From a bacterium (lineage in GTDB: Bacteria; Patescibacteriota; 4484-211): a stretch of DNA of 9,865 nucleotides. The first letter of the stretch is position 1; each line of letters opens with the position of its first letter. Location of the stretch: positions 1-9,865 of the forward strand of contig JALUVT010000087.1 of assembly GCA_027020325.1 (NCBI GenBank), in the 5' to 3' direction. The translations under genes were made by a program, and so were the position numbers. The notes beneath the pieces are model-generated. The model had not been told where the DNA came from. It did not search any database and worked only from the letters and a program-made list of their open reading frames with translations. This document shows, piece by piece, positions 1-6,168 of the stretch.

Positions 1-1
1 A

Positions 2-205
2 ATAGCTTTCTTTATTTCCTTGGCTTGGGGAATTATCTTAATTATTTTTTTAAGTATTTTTCTAGCCCAAAATCAGCAACATTCAATTTTACAGTCTATA
101 ATTAGCCACCTTATTCTAATTTTAAGCGTTCTTCTAGCCAGTAATTTGATTGGTAAACTGATCAGCCAAATTTTAACAATGCCGATATATACTATCGGAC
201 AATAA
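2..205 (+). CDS. 3' end of an unidentified integral membrane protein (partial)
   Basis: The frame is already open at the first codon of the window, so only the last 67 residues are seen and the true start lies upstream. A TTG at 20 is in frame but need not be a start. The visible part is very hydrophobic. It holds two likely membrane segments, roughly residues 1-21 (rich in I, F and L around an AWG) and 34-56 (LILILSVLLASNLIGKLI region), with a short polar link containing AQNQQHS between them, and a short tail ending TIGQ. No catalytic motif can be seen. The tail codes through a perfect 6-bp hairpin (CCGATA/TATCGG, 182-198), but no T-run follows it, so I do not call it a terminator. Small membrane families such as CvpA-like proteins are possible but unproven. 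The gene converges on the ATPase gene ending at 396, and the 190 bases between them show no strong terminator. Confidence 0.55.
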   Translation: MAFFISLAWGIILIIFLSIFLAQNQQHSILQSIISHLILILSVLLASNLIGKLISQILTMPIYTIGQ

Positions 206-395
206 GCAACGCAAACTCTTTATAACTCAAAAATTTTCATTTGATAAATTTATTTACCCAATTAAACTACCAATATTCAACCATTTTATTGATATTTGAA
301 AACAAAAAGCAAGAAATAGAACCCAAAACAAATATATCTTTTTCTTTACAAAGTTTACAATCTACAAAGATAAAATAATTCCTATAATAAATTTA

Positions 396-2741
396 TTACT
401 CTAATCCCGCTCTAACCTTAATATCTTTTTCTACAGCATGAATGTCTCGACCGTATTTCATTCGCGAAAGCTCGCGGATTAACTCAGCTAGTTCGGGGTT
501 TCGCGGCACCGCACACATTGCCGGCCAATCCGTAACCAGAGAAAAGGGTTTGGTCGGATGCCCATGAAGTAATAAACGGACGCAAGCATGGCCCACCGGA
601 AGATTTAACAAATCATTCTTACTAAAAACAGGTTCAAATTGATTCTCCAAATAAGTAGCGTCATCAACACCGATCCGAAAAGAGATAAGGGTTCCAACAT
701 TACCAAAAACAGCGTCCTTTATTTTTTCATCAATTTGACTAATATATTGGTTGGCCACACATAAATTGAGGCGAAATTTTCGCGCCTCAGCCAAAATTTC
801 AGCGAAATCATCGGTGGAAAAATTTTGGAATTCGTCAACATAAAGATAAAAATCTTTACGTTCCTCCTGCGGCATATCAGTTCGACTCATCGCCGCAATC
901 AAGATTTGCGGCACAATCATCAAGCCTAAAAACTGACTGTTTTCTTCTCCAATCAATCCCTTGGCCAGATTAACTAAAAGAATTTTCCGTTGATCCATAA
1001 TTTGGCGAAAATTAAAGGAACTATAAGACTGCCCAACAATATTACGCATTAATTTTTCGGTTACAAAACGGTCGAATTTAGAAATAAAATAGCCCAATTT
1101 TTCTGATTTATGAAAATCAGAAGTTTGGGCCATCTCCTTAGTCCAATATTGTTTTACTAGAGGATCTTTGATTAAGGGAATTTTGCTTTTGGCAAAATCA
1201 GGATCAATTAAAAGGCGTAACACTTCCACCAAAGTATTCCCTCGTTCCGACATTGCGGTTAACATAACATTCCGGATTGCCCGCTCTAAAATCGGTCCCA
1301 TTATTCCGGTACGATTAGGATCATAAAGCTTATAAAGCAAGGCAATAAATGAATTAACAACTTTATGTTTCGCCTCTTCAGTTTCCACATCAAGAATATT
1401 GAGCCCCATCGGTCTTTCGAGGTCGCCGGGATTAAAATAAATCACATCTTCGGCCCGTTCTTTAGGAACCATTTGCAATAGATCCTCAACAGCATCTCCA
1501 TGAGGATCAATAAAGGCAAGACCATCACCATTTTTAATATCCTGCTGGGCCATAAATTTCAAAAATTGCGTTTTTCCTGTACCGGTCTGTCCAATAACAT
1601 AAATATGCCGCCGCCGATCATCGCGTCCCATATAAATCCGTGTTTCATGCCCGCGAAAGATATTTTTCCCCAAATAAAGGCCAGTATTAGGTACATCTTG
1701 TGGTGCCTCAGAAGATTTAGAAAGCAGCCAATTGATCCGCGGGGTCTTCACTTCTTTATTCGGAAAATGCATAATTGTTGCCAGTTCTTCAGTATTAAGG
1801 ACCGAAATTTTCCCCAAACGCGGCAGGTAACGATAAAGAAAAGAGAGGAGGAAATTTTTCTTTAACCAAATTTTTTTCCGTTTAAAACGAGCCAAGTGCG
1901 GAATATTAAACTGACTAAAACTATTCATCAATTCATTTAAATAACGCTGGGCAGTAAAAAGGTCGTTTGCTTCACAAACAAAGCGAATCGTAGTATGAAA
2001 TCCGACCTTGGAACACTTTTTGGAAACTCCTTCCAAAACTTTAGAATCAACGGGAGGTTTTTGCTCTCCTTCTTTGGGCGGAGTATTAGCTTTACGGATA
2101 AATGATTCTCCCTTACGACGCCACTTATTCCCCGCCGGGGAAATTAAAATTTGAATTACCGCGGCCTCACCCTTCTGTAATTTGCTTAAAGTACTGGTAA
2201 TCTGATTCAAGGGATCAGCATTAAGTTCTTCATAAGTCCGTAGAGGATAGTAAACCGGCCCCGCAACCTCCAATTCTCCAAATGCAATTTTTTTATCTTT
2301 TTGAAAAATGTTATATTCGTCAATTTTTGAAATCTCGCTCTCAGGATAAACAGAATGCAGCTGTTCTACTACATAAGCGGCATATTGCTCTGGAACCGCC
2401 AAAATAAATCTAATTTTTTCATAATCACCAACGATCTCGAGCGCAATTCCCACCCCAGAAAGACTGGGAATTGCATGCAGGTTAGCATAGAATTGCTCCG
2501 CCACTGCGATTTCAATTTCATTTTCTTTGGGTAATTGAACCTCAAAAAAATTTAAACCTAGGGAGATGTGCTCACGGTGACGAAAGCGCAGCCAAACCCA
2601 CAAATAAATACCCACCCCCACCATTACCACAAACAATAAAATCAGAAAAATAAAAGGCAGAACCGTTTGATAGGGCACGATCCAATAAGATCTAACTCTT
2701 GATGACCTGCTGTTTTTTACGGTGGCGTTGCCACCAAGCAT
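396..2741 (-). CDS. Membrane-anchored VirD4/TraG/HerA-like P-loop ATPase (type IV coupling-protein family)
   Basis: A protein of about 780 residues. Numbered from the ATG at 2741, it has one membrane segment near residues 24-49, then a middle region of about 300 residues, then a RecA-like motor domain. The motor carries Walker A GQTGTGKT at 384-391, a conserved FIDPHGD at 410-416, Walker B YLYVDEFQNF with D636 and E637, and a late NQY motif near 664-666 as in VirD4/TraG/HerA motors. The family pumps DNA, or guides DNA and protein, through membranes using ATP. Close relatives are common in Candidate Phyla Radiation genomes. No relaxase, VirB4 or pilin gene is visible here, so a conjugation role is not shown. 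The start is uncertain: the frame opens at TTG 2762, with ATGs at 2759 and 2741, all overlapping the upstream gene (which ends at 2692). A GTG at 2678, just before the membrane segment, would avoid overlap. None has a clear ribosome-binding site. Confidence 0.85.
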   Translation of the reverse strand: MLGGNATVKNSRSSRVRSYWIVPYQTVLPFIFLILLFVVMVGVGIYLWVWLRFRHREHISLGLNFFEVQLPKENEIEIAVAEQFYANLHAIPSLSGVGIALEIVGDYEKIRFILAVPEQYAAYVVEQLHSVYPESEISKIDEYNIFQKDKKIAFGELEVAGPVYYPLRTYEELNADPLNQITSTLSKLQKGEAAVIQILISPAGNKWRRKGESFIRKANTPPKEGEQKPPVDSKVLEGVSKKCSKVGFHTTIRFVCEANDLFTAQRYLNELMNSFSQFNIPHLARFKRKKIWLKKNFLLSFLYRYLPRLGKISVLNTEELATIMHFPNKEVKTPRINWLLSKSSEAPQDVPNTGLYLGKNIFRGHETRIYMGRDDRRRHIYVIGQTGTGKTQFLKFMAQQDIKNGDGLAFIDPHGDAVEDLLQMVPKERAEDVIYFNPGDLERPMGLNILDVETEEAKHKVVNSFIALLYKLYDPNRTGIMGPILERAIRNVMLTAMSERGNTLVEVLRLLIDPDFAKSKIPLIKDPLVKQYWTKEMAQTSDFHKSEKLGYFISKFDRFVTEKLMRNIVGQSYSSFNFRQIMDQRKILLVNLAKGLIGEENSQFLGLMIVPQILIAAMSRTDMPQEERKDFYLYVDEFQNFSTDDFAEILAEARKFRLNLCVANQYISQIDEKIKDAVFGNVGTLISFRIGVDDATYLENQFEPVFSKNDLLNLPVGHACVRLLLHGHPTKPFSLVTDWPAMCAVPRNPELAELIRELSRMKYGRDIHAVEKDIKVRAGLE

Positions 2742-3138
2742 AAAGCCAAAGAATTGCATCAACTAAACTCGCTTTTTTTACTTTAGGCAAATCAGAAACA
2801 CGAAGCCGGGAATTATCGTCTGCAACAAGAGGATCATCATCACTAAAAAAAATATCATCGGCAACAGAGGCTTGCGCCGCGGTGGGTTTGGTTGATACTG
2901 CTCCCTGAGCAGCAGCTGATGGTCTTTCTTGCAAAGGGCCTCTATCTCTTTGTTCTTGTTGCGAAGGAATTTCTGTTGGCCTAATTGGTTCTAGAGGAGG
3001 GGGAGCAGAGGGTGTAGTTCCCCTTTCTTGGACCTGGACTAAATGACCGAGCTTTTCTTGGGCATTAGTCAACCCCCCCCTTCCCTCTGCAGAGGGAGCT
3101 TCTCCAGTCTTCAAAAAAGTATCTTTTGCTGATGTCAT
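2692..3138 (-). CDS. Hypothetical disordered protein upstream of the ATPase, with an in-frame G8 tract
   Basis: I do not recognise this 148-residue protein. It starts at an ATG (3138) three bases after the predicted transcription start. Residues 1-95 are low in hydrophobics and rich in P, Q, E, A, T and R, which suggests disorder. An acidic patch (DDIFFSDDD) follows near 94-102. The tail is a short aromatic helix-like stretch (VDAILWLYAWWQRH) ending in basic residues KKQQVIKS, which could touch the membrane or a partner protein. There is no signal peptide. It is the first gene of a unit with the ATPase and overlaps that gene's longer start choices by 50 bases or more, so the two are probably translated together. 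A tract of eight G on the coding strand (3073-3080) lies at codons 20-22. Function is unknown; a small partner or regulator of the ATPase is my inference. Confidence 0.65.
   Translation of the reverse strand: MTSAKDTFLKTGEAPSAEGRGGLTNAQEKLGHLVQVQERGTTPSAPPPLEPIRPTEIPSQQEQRDRGPLQERPSAAAQGAVSTKPTAAQASVADDIFFSDDDPLVADDNSRLRVSDLPKVKKASLVDAILWLYAWWQRHRKKQQVIKS
3073..3080 (-). repeat. Mononucleotide G8 tract inside the 148-aa gene
   Basis: Eight C on the + strand read as G8 in the coding sense and encode the end of R-G-G (codons agg ggg ggg). Losing one G gives TGA as the next complete codon; gaining one gives TAA three codons later. Either slip therefore ends the protein after about 25 residues. 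Long G/C runs are out of character in this AT-rich stretch. Such tracts are known slippage sites in other bacteria; phase variation here is inference, and a sequencing-error site is an alternative. Confidence 0.6.
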
Positions 3139-3147
3139 TTTACAGCC

Positions 3148-3176
3148 ATCATAACATTAACTTAGCCAAAAAACAA
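3148..3176 (-). promoter_or_regulatory. Promoter for the 148-aa protein/ATPase unit
   Basis: On the minus strand, TTGTTT (3176-3171) is followed after 17 bases by TATGAT (3153-3148). TG sits in the extended -10 position (TGTTATGAT). The predicted start of transcription is near 3141, only about three bases before the ATG at 3138, so the mRNA would be almost leaderless. This agrees with the absence of a Shine-Dalgarno site. Called by eye only. Confidence 0.5.
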
Positions 3177-3232
3177 ATCCGATTTATATTTTACCTTCAA
3201 AATAAACTCTACCTTTTTTATTTTGCCGAACA

Positions 3233-3241
3233 TGATAAAAT
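3233..3241 (+). promoter_or_regulatory. Extended -10 promoter for secE-nusG-rplK
   Basis: The sequence TGATAAAAT holds a TAAAAT -10 box (3236-3241) with the TG of an extended -10. No good -35 is present 17 bases upstream, where the DNA is T-rich. Transcription would start near 3248, one or two bases before the secE ATG at 3250, giving a leaderless or nearly leaderless mRNA. It diverges from the promoter at 3148-3176, so the 111-base gap serves both directions. Confidence 0.4.
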
Positions 3242-3249
3242 AGCACAAG

Positions 3250-3432
3250 ATGAACAAAATAGGTCTTTTTTTTCAACAAGTTCGGGGTGAATTACTCCAT
3301 GTTAAATGGCCCACTCGACCCGATGTACAACGATTAACAATAATTGTTATTGCGACGATGATCATCTTGGGCTTTTATATTGGAATTCTAGATTCACTCT
3401 TAACAAAGTTGATAGAATTAGGTATTAGATAA
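3250..3432 (+). CDS. secE: Preprotein translocase subunit SecE
   Basis: SecE is the small clamp subunit of the SecYEG protein-export channel in the inner membrane. At 60 residues this is the short, single-span form found in most bacteria outside the enterics. The N-terminal amphipathic helix carries the family signature: FFQQVRGELLHVKWPTR at residues 8-24, with the near-invariant KWPTR. One membrane segment follows at about 28-50 (LTIIVIATMIILGFYIGIL). The ATG at 3250 gives the expected N-terminus; there is no ribosome-binding site and the predicted promoter lies immediately upstream. The stop codon is two bases before the nusG ATG, so the two genes are certainly co-transcribed and probably translationally coupled. 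The secE-nusG pairing is among the most conserved in bacteria and supports both calls. Confidence 0.96.
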   Translation: MNKIGLFFQQVRGELLHVKWPTRPDVQRLTIIVIATMIILGFYIGILDSLLTKLIELGIR

Positions 3433-3434
3433 CA

Positions 3435-4019
3435 ATGTCTACTACTAATAAAACGCAAAAAATAAAAGGCGGGAAAAAAATCCGGGCCCGAAAACGTAAA
3501 CAATGGTATGTTGTCCATACCTACAGTGGCTACGAAAATAAAGTTAAAAATAATATCTTAAAACGCTTAAAAAGCTTCGGCCTAGAAGATCAAGTAGAGG
3601 AAATTTTAGTTCCTACTCAACCGAAAATCGAATTTCAAGGTGGGGAAAAGAAAAAAGTCGATGAGCGTATTTTTCCCGGCTATATTTTAATTCTAATGAG
3701 CCTAGATGACACTTTATGGTCAATCATTCGCAAAACACCGGGCGTAACCGGCTTTGTCGGACGCGGAATTCAACCCACCCCTCTTACTGTTGCCGAAATT
3801 CAAAATATCAAAGAAGTAATGGAACAAAAAACACCAACCTTTAAGACGCGCTTTACGGTGGGTGAAGCGATAAAAATTAGCGACGGCCCTTTTACTGACT
3901 TTATTGGTAAGGTTGAGAAAATAAACGATGAACAAGGGACAATGGTTGTTTTAATTTCAATTTTTGGACGCGAAACGCCAGTGGAAATAGAATTTAACCA
4001 AGCCGCTAAAATGGAATAG
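3435..4019 (+). CDS. nusG: Transcription termination/antitermination factor NusG
   Basis: NusG binds the clamp of RNA polymerase, affects pausing and Rho action, and can link the polymerase to the leading ribosome. This 194-residue protein has a basic N-terminal extension (1-22, many K and R), then the NGN domain from [16 protein letters not shown] (22-37) through the FPGY motif (80-83) and the [10 protein letters not shown] segment (101-110). A C-terminal KOW domain follows (about 139-190), with [12 protein letters not shown] and a GKVEKI turn. Length is near the family norm apart from the basic extension. It starts two bases after secE and ends 13 bases before rplK, so it is the second gene of the unit. 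No Shine-Dalgarno site is seen; reinitiation after secE may drive translation. Confidence 0.97.
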   Translation: MSTTNKTQKIKGGKKIRARKRKQWYVVHTYSGYENKVKNNILKRLKSFGLEDQVEEILVPTQPKIEFQGGEKKKVDERIFPGYILILMSLDDTLWSIIRKTPGVTGFVGRGIQPTPLTVAEIQNIKEVMEQKTPTFKTRFTVGEAIKISDGPFTDFIGKVEKINDEQGTMVVLISIFGRETPVEIEFNQAAKME

Positions 4020-4032
4020 TAACCGAAAAATA

Positions 4033-4455
4033 ATGGCCAAAAAAATAAAAGCAACAATCAAACTTAATCTTCCCGCGGGACAAGCGACACCAGCTCCCCC
4101 GGTTGGACCGGCATTGGGGCAATATGGCGTACCAATTATGGATTTCTGCCGCGCCTATAATGAAAAGACTAAAGGGCAACAGGGAATAGTTCCCGCGGTA
4201 ATTACTGTCTATAGCGATAATTCATTCAGCTTTGTGATTAAAAATCCGCCGGCCTCGGCCTTAATTAAGCAAGCCGCGGGAATTGAAAAAGGGTCGGGAA
4301 CAACCCCGCGCATCAAAGCGGGAAAAATCACTTCGCAACAACTTCGTGAAATCGCAGAAAAAAAATTAGAAGACCTTAATACAAATAACATTGAGGCGGC
4401 AATGAAAATCATTGCTGGAACCGCCCGTAGTATGGGAGTAGAAATTGAGGATTAA
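4033..4455 (+). CDS. rplK: 50S ribosomal protein L11 (uL11)
   Basis: L11 binds the GTPase-centre region of 23S rRNA at the base of the stalk and takes part in factor binding and the stringent response. The 140-residue protein matches the family over its full length. It has the N-terminal [20 protein letters not shown] block (13-32) with its proline switch region, followed by a [13 protein letters not shown] segment. The C-terminal rRNA-binding domain has a [15 protein letters not shown] stretch and ends in a [12 protein letters not shown] tail. It follows nusG by 13 bases without a visible ribosome-binding site. Normally rplA follows directly; here the next 146 bases carry a promoter and leader and then rplJ, so rplA is absent from this locus. 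Confidence 0.98.
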   Translation: MAKKIKATIKLNLPAGQATPAPPVGPALGQYGVPIMDFCRAYNEKTKGQQGIVPAVITVYSDNSFSFVIKNPPASALIKQAAGIEKGSGTTPRIKAGKITSQQLREIAEKKLEDLNTNNIEAAMKIIAGTARSMGVEIED

Positions 4456-4464
4456 TTTAATTAA

Positions 4465-4493
4465 TTGACAATCAAGGCCCTAGTCTTTAGAAT
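4465..4493 (+). promoter_or_regulatory. Strong sigma70-type promoter upstream of rplJL
   Basis: A perfect TTGACA (4465-4470), a 17-base spacer and TAGAAT (4488-4493, five of six consensus) make this the best promoter match in the window. Transcription would start near 4500, about 100 bases before the rplJ ATG, leaving a long folded leader. Placed right after rplK, it would let the stalk proteins L10 and L7/L12 be made in excess over L11, as the separate L10 promoter does in E. coli. Confidence 0.7.
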
Positions 4494-4499
4494 AAAAAA

Positions 4500-4601
4500 G
4501 CTTTAGACCAAAGATCGCAGGGGTTGGAAATAACTTAAAAATCCTGCGTAGGTTAAACTCATACCTGCGTTTTCCCCTGCTTTTTAATTATTAAGAATCT
4601 T
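4500..4601 (+). promoter_or_regulatory. rplJ leader RNA with attenuator-like fold (L10-leader type)
   Basis: The untranslated leader can form a long stem, GCAGGGG (4517-4523) with CCCCTGC (4574-4580), followed by TTTTT (4581-4585), the shape of an intrinsic terminator 16 bases before the ATG. Within it a second stem pairs CGTAGGT (4547-4553) with ACCTGCG (4563-4569). The left arm CGCAGG (4516-4521) could instead pair with CCTGCG at 4543-4548 or at 4564-4569, so mutually exclusive folds exist. In other bacteria the L10(L12) complex binds its own rplJ leader, which resembles the 23S site, and represses. The same autoregulation here is inferred from position and fold; I cannot confirm a kink-turn or match to the known L10-leader family. 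Confidence 0.6.
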
Positions 4602-5138
4602 ATGCTGACATTACAGGAGAAAAAACAATTATTACAAAAACTAAAAGAAAATTTTAGCAATGCCGAGGCAATTATTTTTACCAATTTTGCCCATCTTAGT
4701 ACGGCTGAACAGCAAGAACTGCGTCGACAATTACAAGAATTTGATGCTCTTTATACTGTAACCAAAAATACTCTTCTCAATCTAGCCGCAGAACAAACTA
4801 ATTATGGAACAATTGCCCCCGAAATTTTAGCCGGACCCACCGCAGTAATCTTTTCCCGCCATCAAACAATTGCAATTCTTAAAAAACTAACGCAGTTTAT
4901 TAAAGAATATGAAAAACCGGAAATTAAAGGAGGTTTTTGGGGAAAACGACTTTTAAGTGCAGCACAAATAAACAAAATTGCCCATTTGCCGAGCGAAGAA
5001 ATAATCAAAGCCCAAGTTATTAGCGCCATCCAAGCACCACTAAGAAACAGCCTTTACATTTTGCAGGCTCCCCTCTATCAATTGGCCTCTCTTCTCAAAA
5101 TTATTGCCGAAGAAAAAGGGGGTGAAAATAATGAGTAA
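4602..5138 (+). CDS. rplJ: 50S ribosomal protein L10 (uL10)
   Basis: L10 is the base of the ribosomal stalk. Its N-terminal domain binds 23S rRNA beside L11 and its C-terminal helix carries the L7/L12 dimers. The 178-residue protein shows the usual start ([17 protein letters not shown], 2-18), then [22 protein letters not shown] and [13 protein letters not shown], the AGPTAVIF strand, and a [23 protein letters not shown] segment. A long C-terminal helix (from about 140 on) is expected to hold L7/L12. The start at ATG 4602 has no Shine-Dalgarno site but lies just after the leader terminator stem, fitting control by attenuation. The last codons overlap the rplL start by eight bases, so the two genes are translationally coupled. 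Confidence 0.96.
   Translation: MLTLQEKKQLLQKLKENFSNAEAIIFTNFAHLSTAEQQELRRQLQEFDALYTVTKNTLLNLAAEQTNYGTIAPEILAGPTAVIFSRHQTIAILKKLTQFIKEYEKPEIKGGFWGKRLLSAAQINKIAHLPSEEIIKAQVISAIQAPLRNSLYILQAPLYQLASLLKIIAEEKGGENNE
5118..5124 (+). promoter_or_regulatory. Strong ribosome-binding site for rplL
   Basis: GGGGGTG, six bases before the ATG at 5131 and inside the end of rplJ, is one of the few clear Shine-Dalgarno sites in the window. It decides the start of rplL at 5131 rather than the in-frame upstream codon at 5104, and fits the need for several L7/L12 copies per L10. Confidence 0.75.
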
Positions 5139-5541
5139 AAACGAAACTGAAAGTAATTTAACTCCGGAACTACAAGAAATTATTGACAAAATAAGCCAAT
5201 TAAATGTCTTACAACTTTCAGAACTGGTTAAAGCTTTGGAAGAAAAATTTGGGGTTAGTGCTGCAGCTCCGGTAGCGGTTGCGGCCGCACCAACAAGCGC
5301 TGCTCCAGAAAGCGAAAGCGGCGGAGCAAAAGATTCTTACAAAGTCATCCTGAAAGGTGATGGGGGAAAGAAAATTGCGGTCATTAAGGCGGTAAAAGAT
5401 GCTTTAGGCCTGGGACTGAAAGAAGCAAAAGAACTTGTTGACAAAATCCCCACCACAGTTAAAGAAGGCTTAGGACAAAAGGAAGCCGAAGAATTAAAAG
5501 CAGCTCTAGAAGAAGCGGGTGCAGAAGTAGAGCTTGAATAA
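5131..5541 (+). CDS. rplL: 50S ribosomal protein L7/L12 (bL12)
   Basis: L7/L12 forms the mobile stalk dimers that recruit and activate translation GTPases. The 136-residue protein has the N-terminal dimerisation domain (about 10-42: [32 protein letters not shown]), an Ala/Pro hinge (43-65, [11 protein letters not shown] type), and the C-terminal factor-binding domain. That domain has [20 protein letters not shown] and [16 protein letters not shown], ending [10 protein letters not shown]. It is some 15 residues longer than the E. coli protein, mainly in the N-terminus and hinge. The start at 5131 is chosen for its strong ribosome-binding site; a longer frame from 5104 would add nine basic residues not typical of the family. 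It overlaps rplJ by eight bases (ATGAGTAA). rpoB does not follow; a terminator does. Confidence 0.97.
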   Translation: MSKNETESNLTPELQEIIDKISQLNVLQLSELVKALEEKFGVSAAAPVAVAAAPTSAAPESESGGAKDSYKVILKGDGGKKIAVIKAVKDALGLGLKEAKELVDKIPTTVKEGLGQKEAEELKAALEEAGAEVELE

Positions 5542-5572
5542 TTTCTGGCTCTACTTCTTGCCCCCATTTTTT
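5521..5572 (+). terminator. Rho-independent terminator of the ribosomal-protein cluster
   Basis: An 11-bp stem AGAAGTAGAGC (5523-5533) with GCTCTACTTCT (5548-5558), extended by a further GC pair across a one-base bulge, encloses a 14-base loop that contains the rplL stop codon. After the stem come a short C stretch and TTTTTT (5567-5572). The left arm codes for the last residues of L7/L12, so the terminator is partly inside the gene. It closes the unit before any rpoB. Confidence 0.8.
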
Positions 5573-6119
5573 ACTTTAACTTCAACTCGGCCAGCATTAT
5601 AATACTTAGTTCATTAAGATTTTGCTGATATTTAACTCGCGGTCATCCGAAAACAATACTTTAGAGCCTCTATCTTAGAAGAGAAGAACAGAATAATGCT
5701 TTAACAAAAACAAAAAAATTTTGTTCCTTTATTTATTATTGCGCAACCTTCTCAGTCAACGAATTGAGTTGCATTTTTGTTAGTATTACCCCAAACTTTT
5801 TATGTTTTTTTGCCTTTTTTTTCTATAGTCACCGTAAAACAAATTTACTGAATTTTTTTATCCTGTATCGGCAATGATCGAACCTGTCCATCTAACTTAG
5901 ACCATAACCCACAGAAAATTTAAATATCAAATTTAAATCTTAAGAAAGGAAATTTTGTTTTGCGGAAGTTATAGGTCTTAAAATTTTATAATCTTTGATT
6001 AAACACTAATTTGTATAAAACAATTCTACCCCTGTTATTTTGATTGAGCAATAAAGGGCTATAGAACAACTACAAAATATTCTTTTCTATTACTTTTTAT
6101 TTTATTTTTCAAAAAGTTA
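5573..6119. other. Long AT-rich non-coding stretch; possible structured RNA
   Basis: No convincing gene lies between the rplL terminator and the promoter at 6120; stops are frequent in all frames. Visible items are listed here. A palindromic ATTATAAT (5596-5603) gives a perfect TATAAT on both strands, with only a weak -35 (TTTAAC, 5575-5580) on the + strand. An 8-bp inverted pair AGCATTAT (5593-5600) and ATAATGCT (5693-5700) encloses 92 bases. A bulged hairpin GCAA-CTCA/TGAG-TTGC (5743-5772) is followed by ATTTTTG. A small hairpin GTAAA/TTTAC (5834-5848) precedes T7 (5853-5859). Two copies of AAATTTAAAT lie 13 bases apart (5916-5938). An unknown small RNA or a decayed gene is possible; neither is shown. 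Confidence 0.4.
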
Positions 6120-6148
6120 TTGAATGTTTTTTTGCAATTTGATATAGT
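6120..6148 (+). promoter_or_regulatory. Promoter for the helix-turn-helix gene
   Basis: TTGAAT (6120-6125), a spacer of exactly 17 bases, and TATAGT (6143-6148) with TG in the extended -10 position (TGATATAGT). The predicted transcription start is near 6155, about 14 bases before the ATG at 6169. The short leader has no Shine-Dalgarno motif. Confidence 0.55.
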
Positions 6149-6168
6149 TAATTATATTCATTAGTTAA

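Noticed and set aside
182..198. Hairpin CCGATA/TATCGG at the end of the first gene as terminator
   Set aside because: It has only six pairs and no T-run follows it.
336..397. AT-rich inverted repeats downstream of the ATPase gene (ATCTTT/AAAGAT and the palindrome AATAAATTTATT) as terminator
   Set aside because: The stems are short and almost purely A-T, and no clear T-run follows on the minus strand; common by chance in this base composition.
1500..1865. Open frame of 121 codons on the + strand inside the ATPase gene
   Set aside because: It lies antisense to the Walker A region of a well-supported protein, has no family-like sequence and no ribosome-binding site.
3720..4057. Two minus-strand open frames across nusG and the rplK start
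   Set aside because: Both are antisense shadows of strongly conserved genes; their sequences have no recognisable domain.
5104..5130. Longer rplL start nine codons upstream
   Set aside because: The ATG at 5131 has a strong ribosome-binding site and gives the normal family N-terminus; the upstream extension covers that site.
5860..5940. tRNA-like GGTTCGATC on the minus strand (5884-5876)
   Set aside because: The bases flanking the loop do not form a five-pair T-stem and no acceptor or anticodon stem could be built around it.
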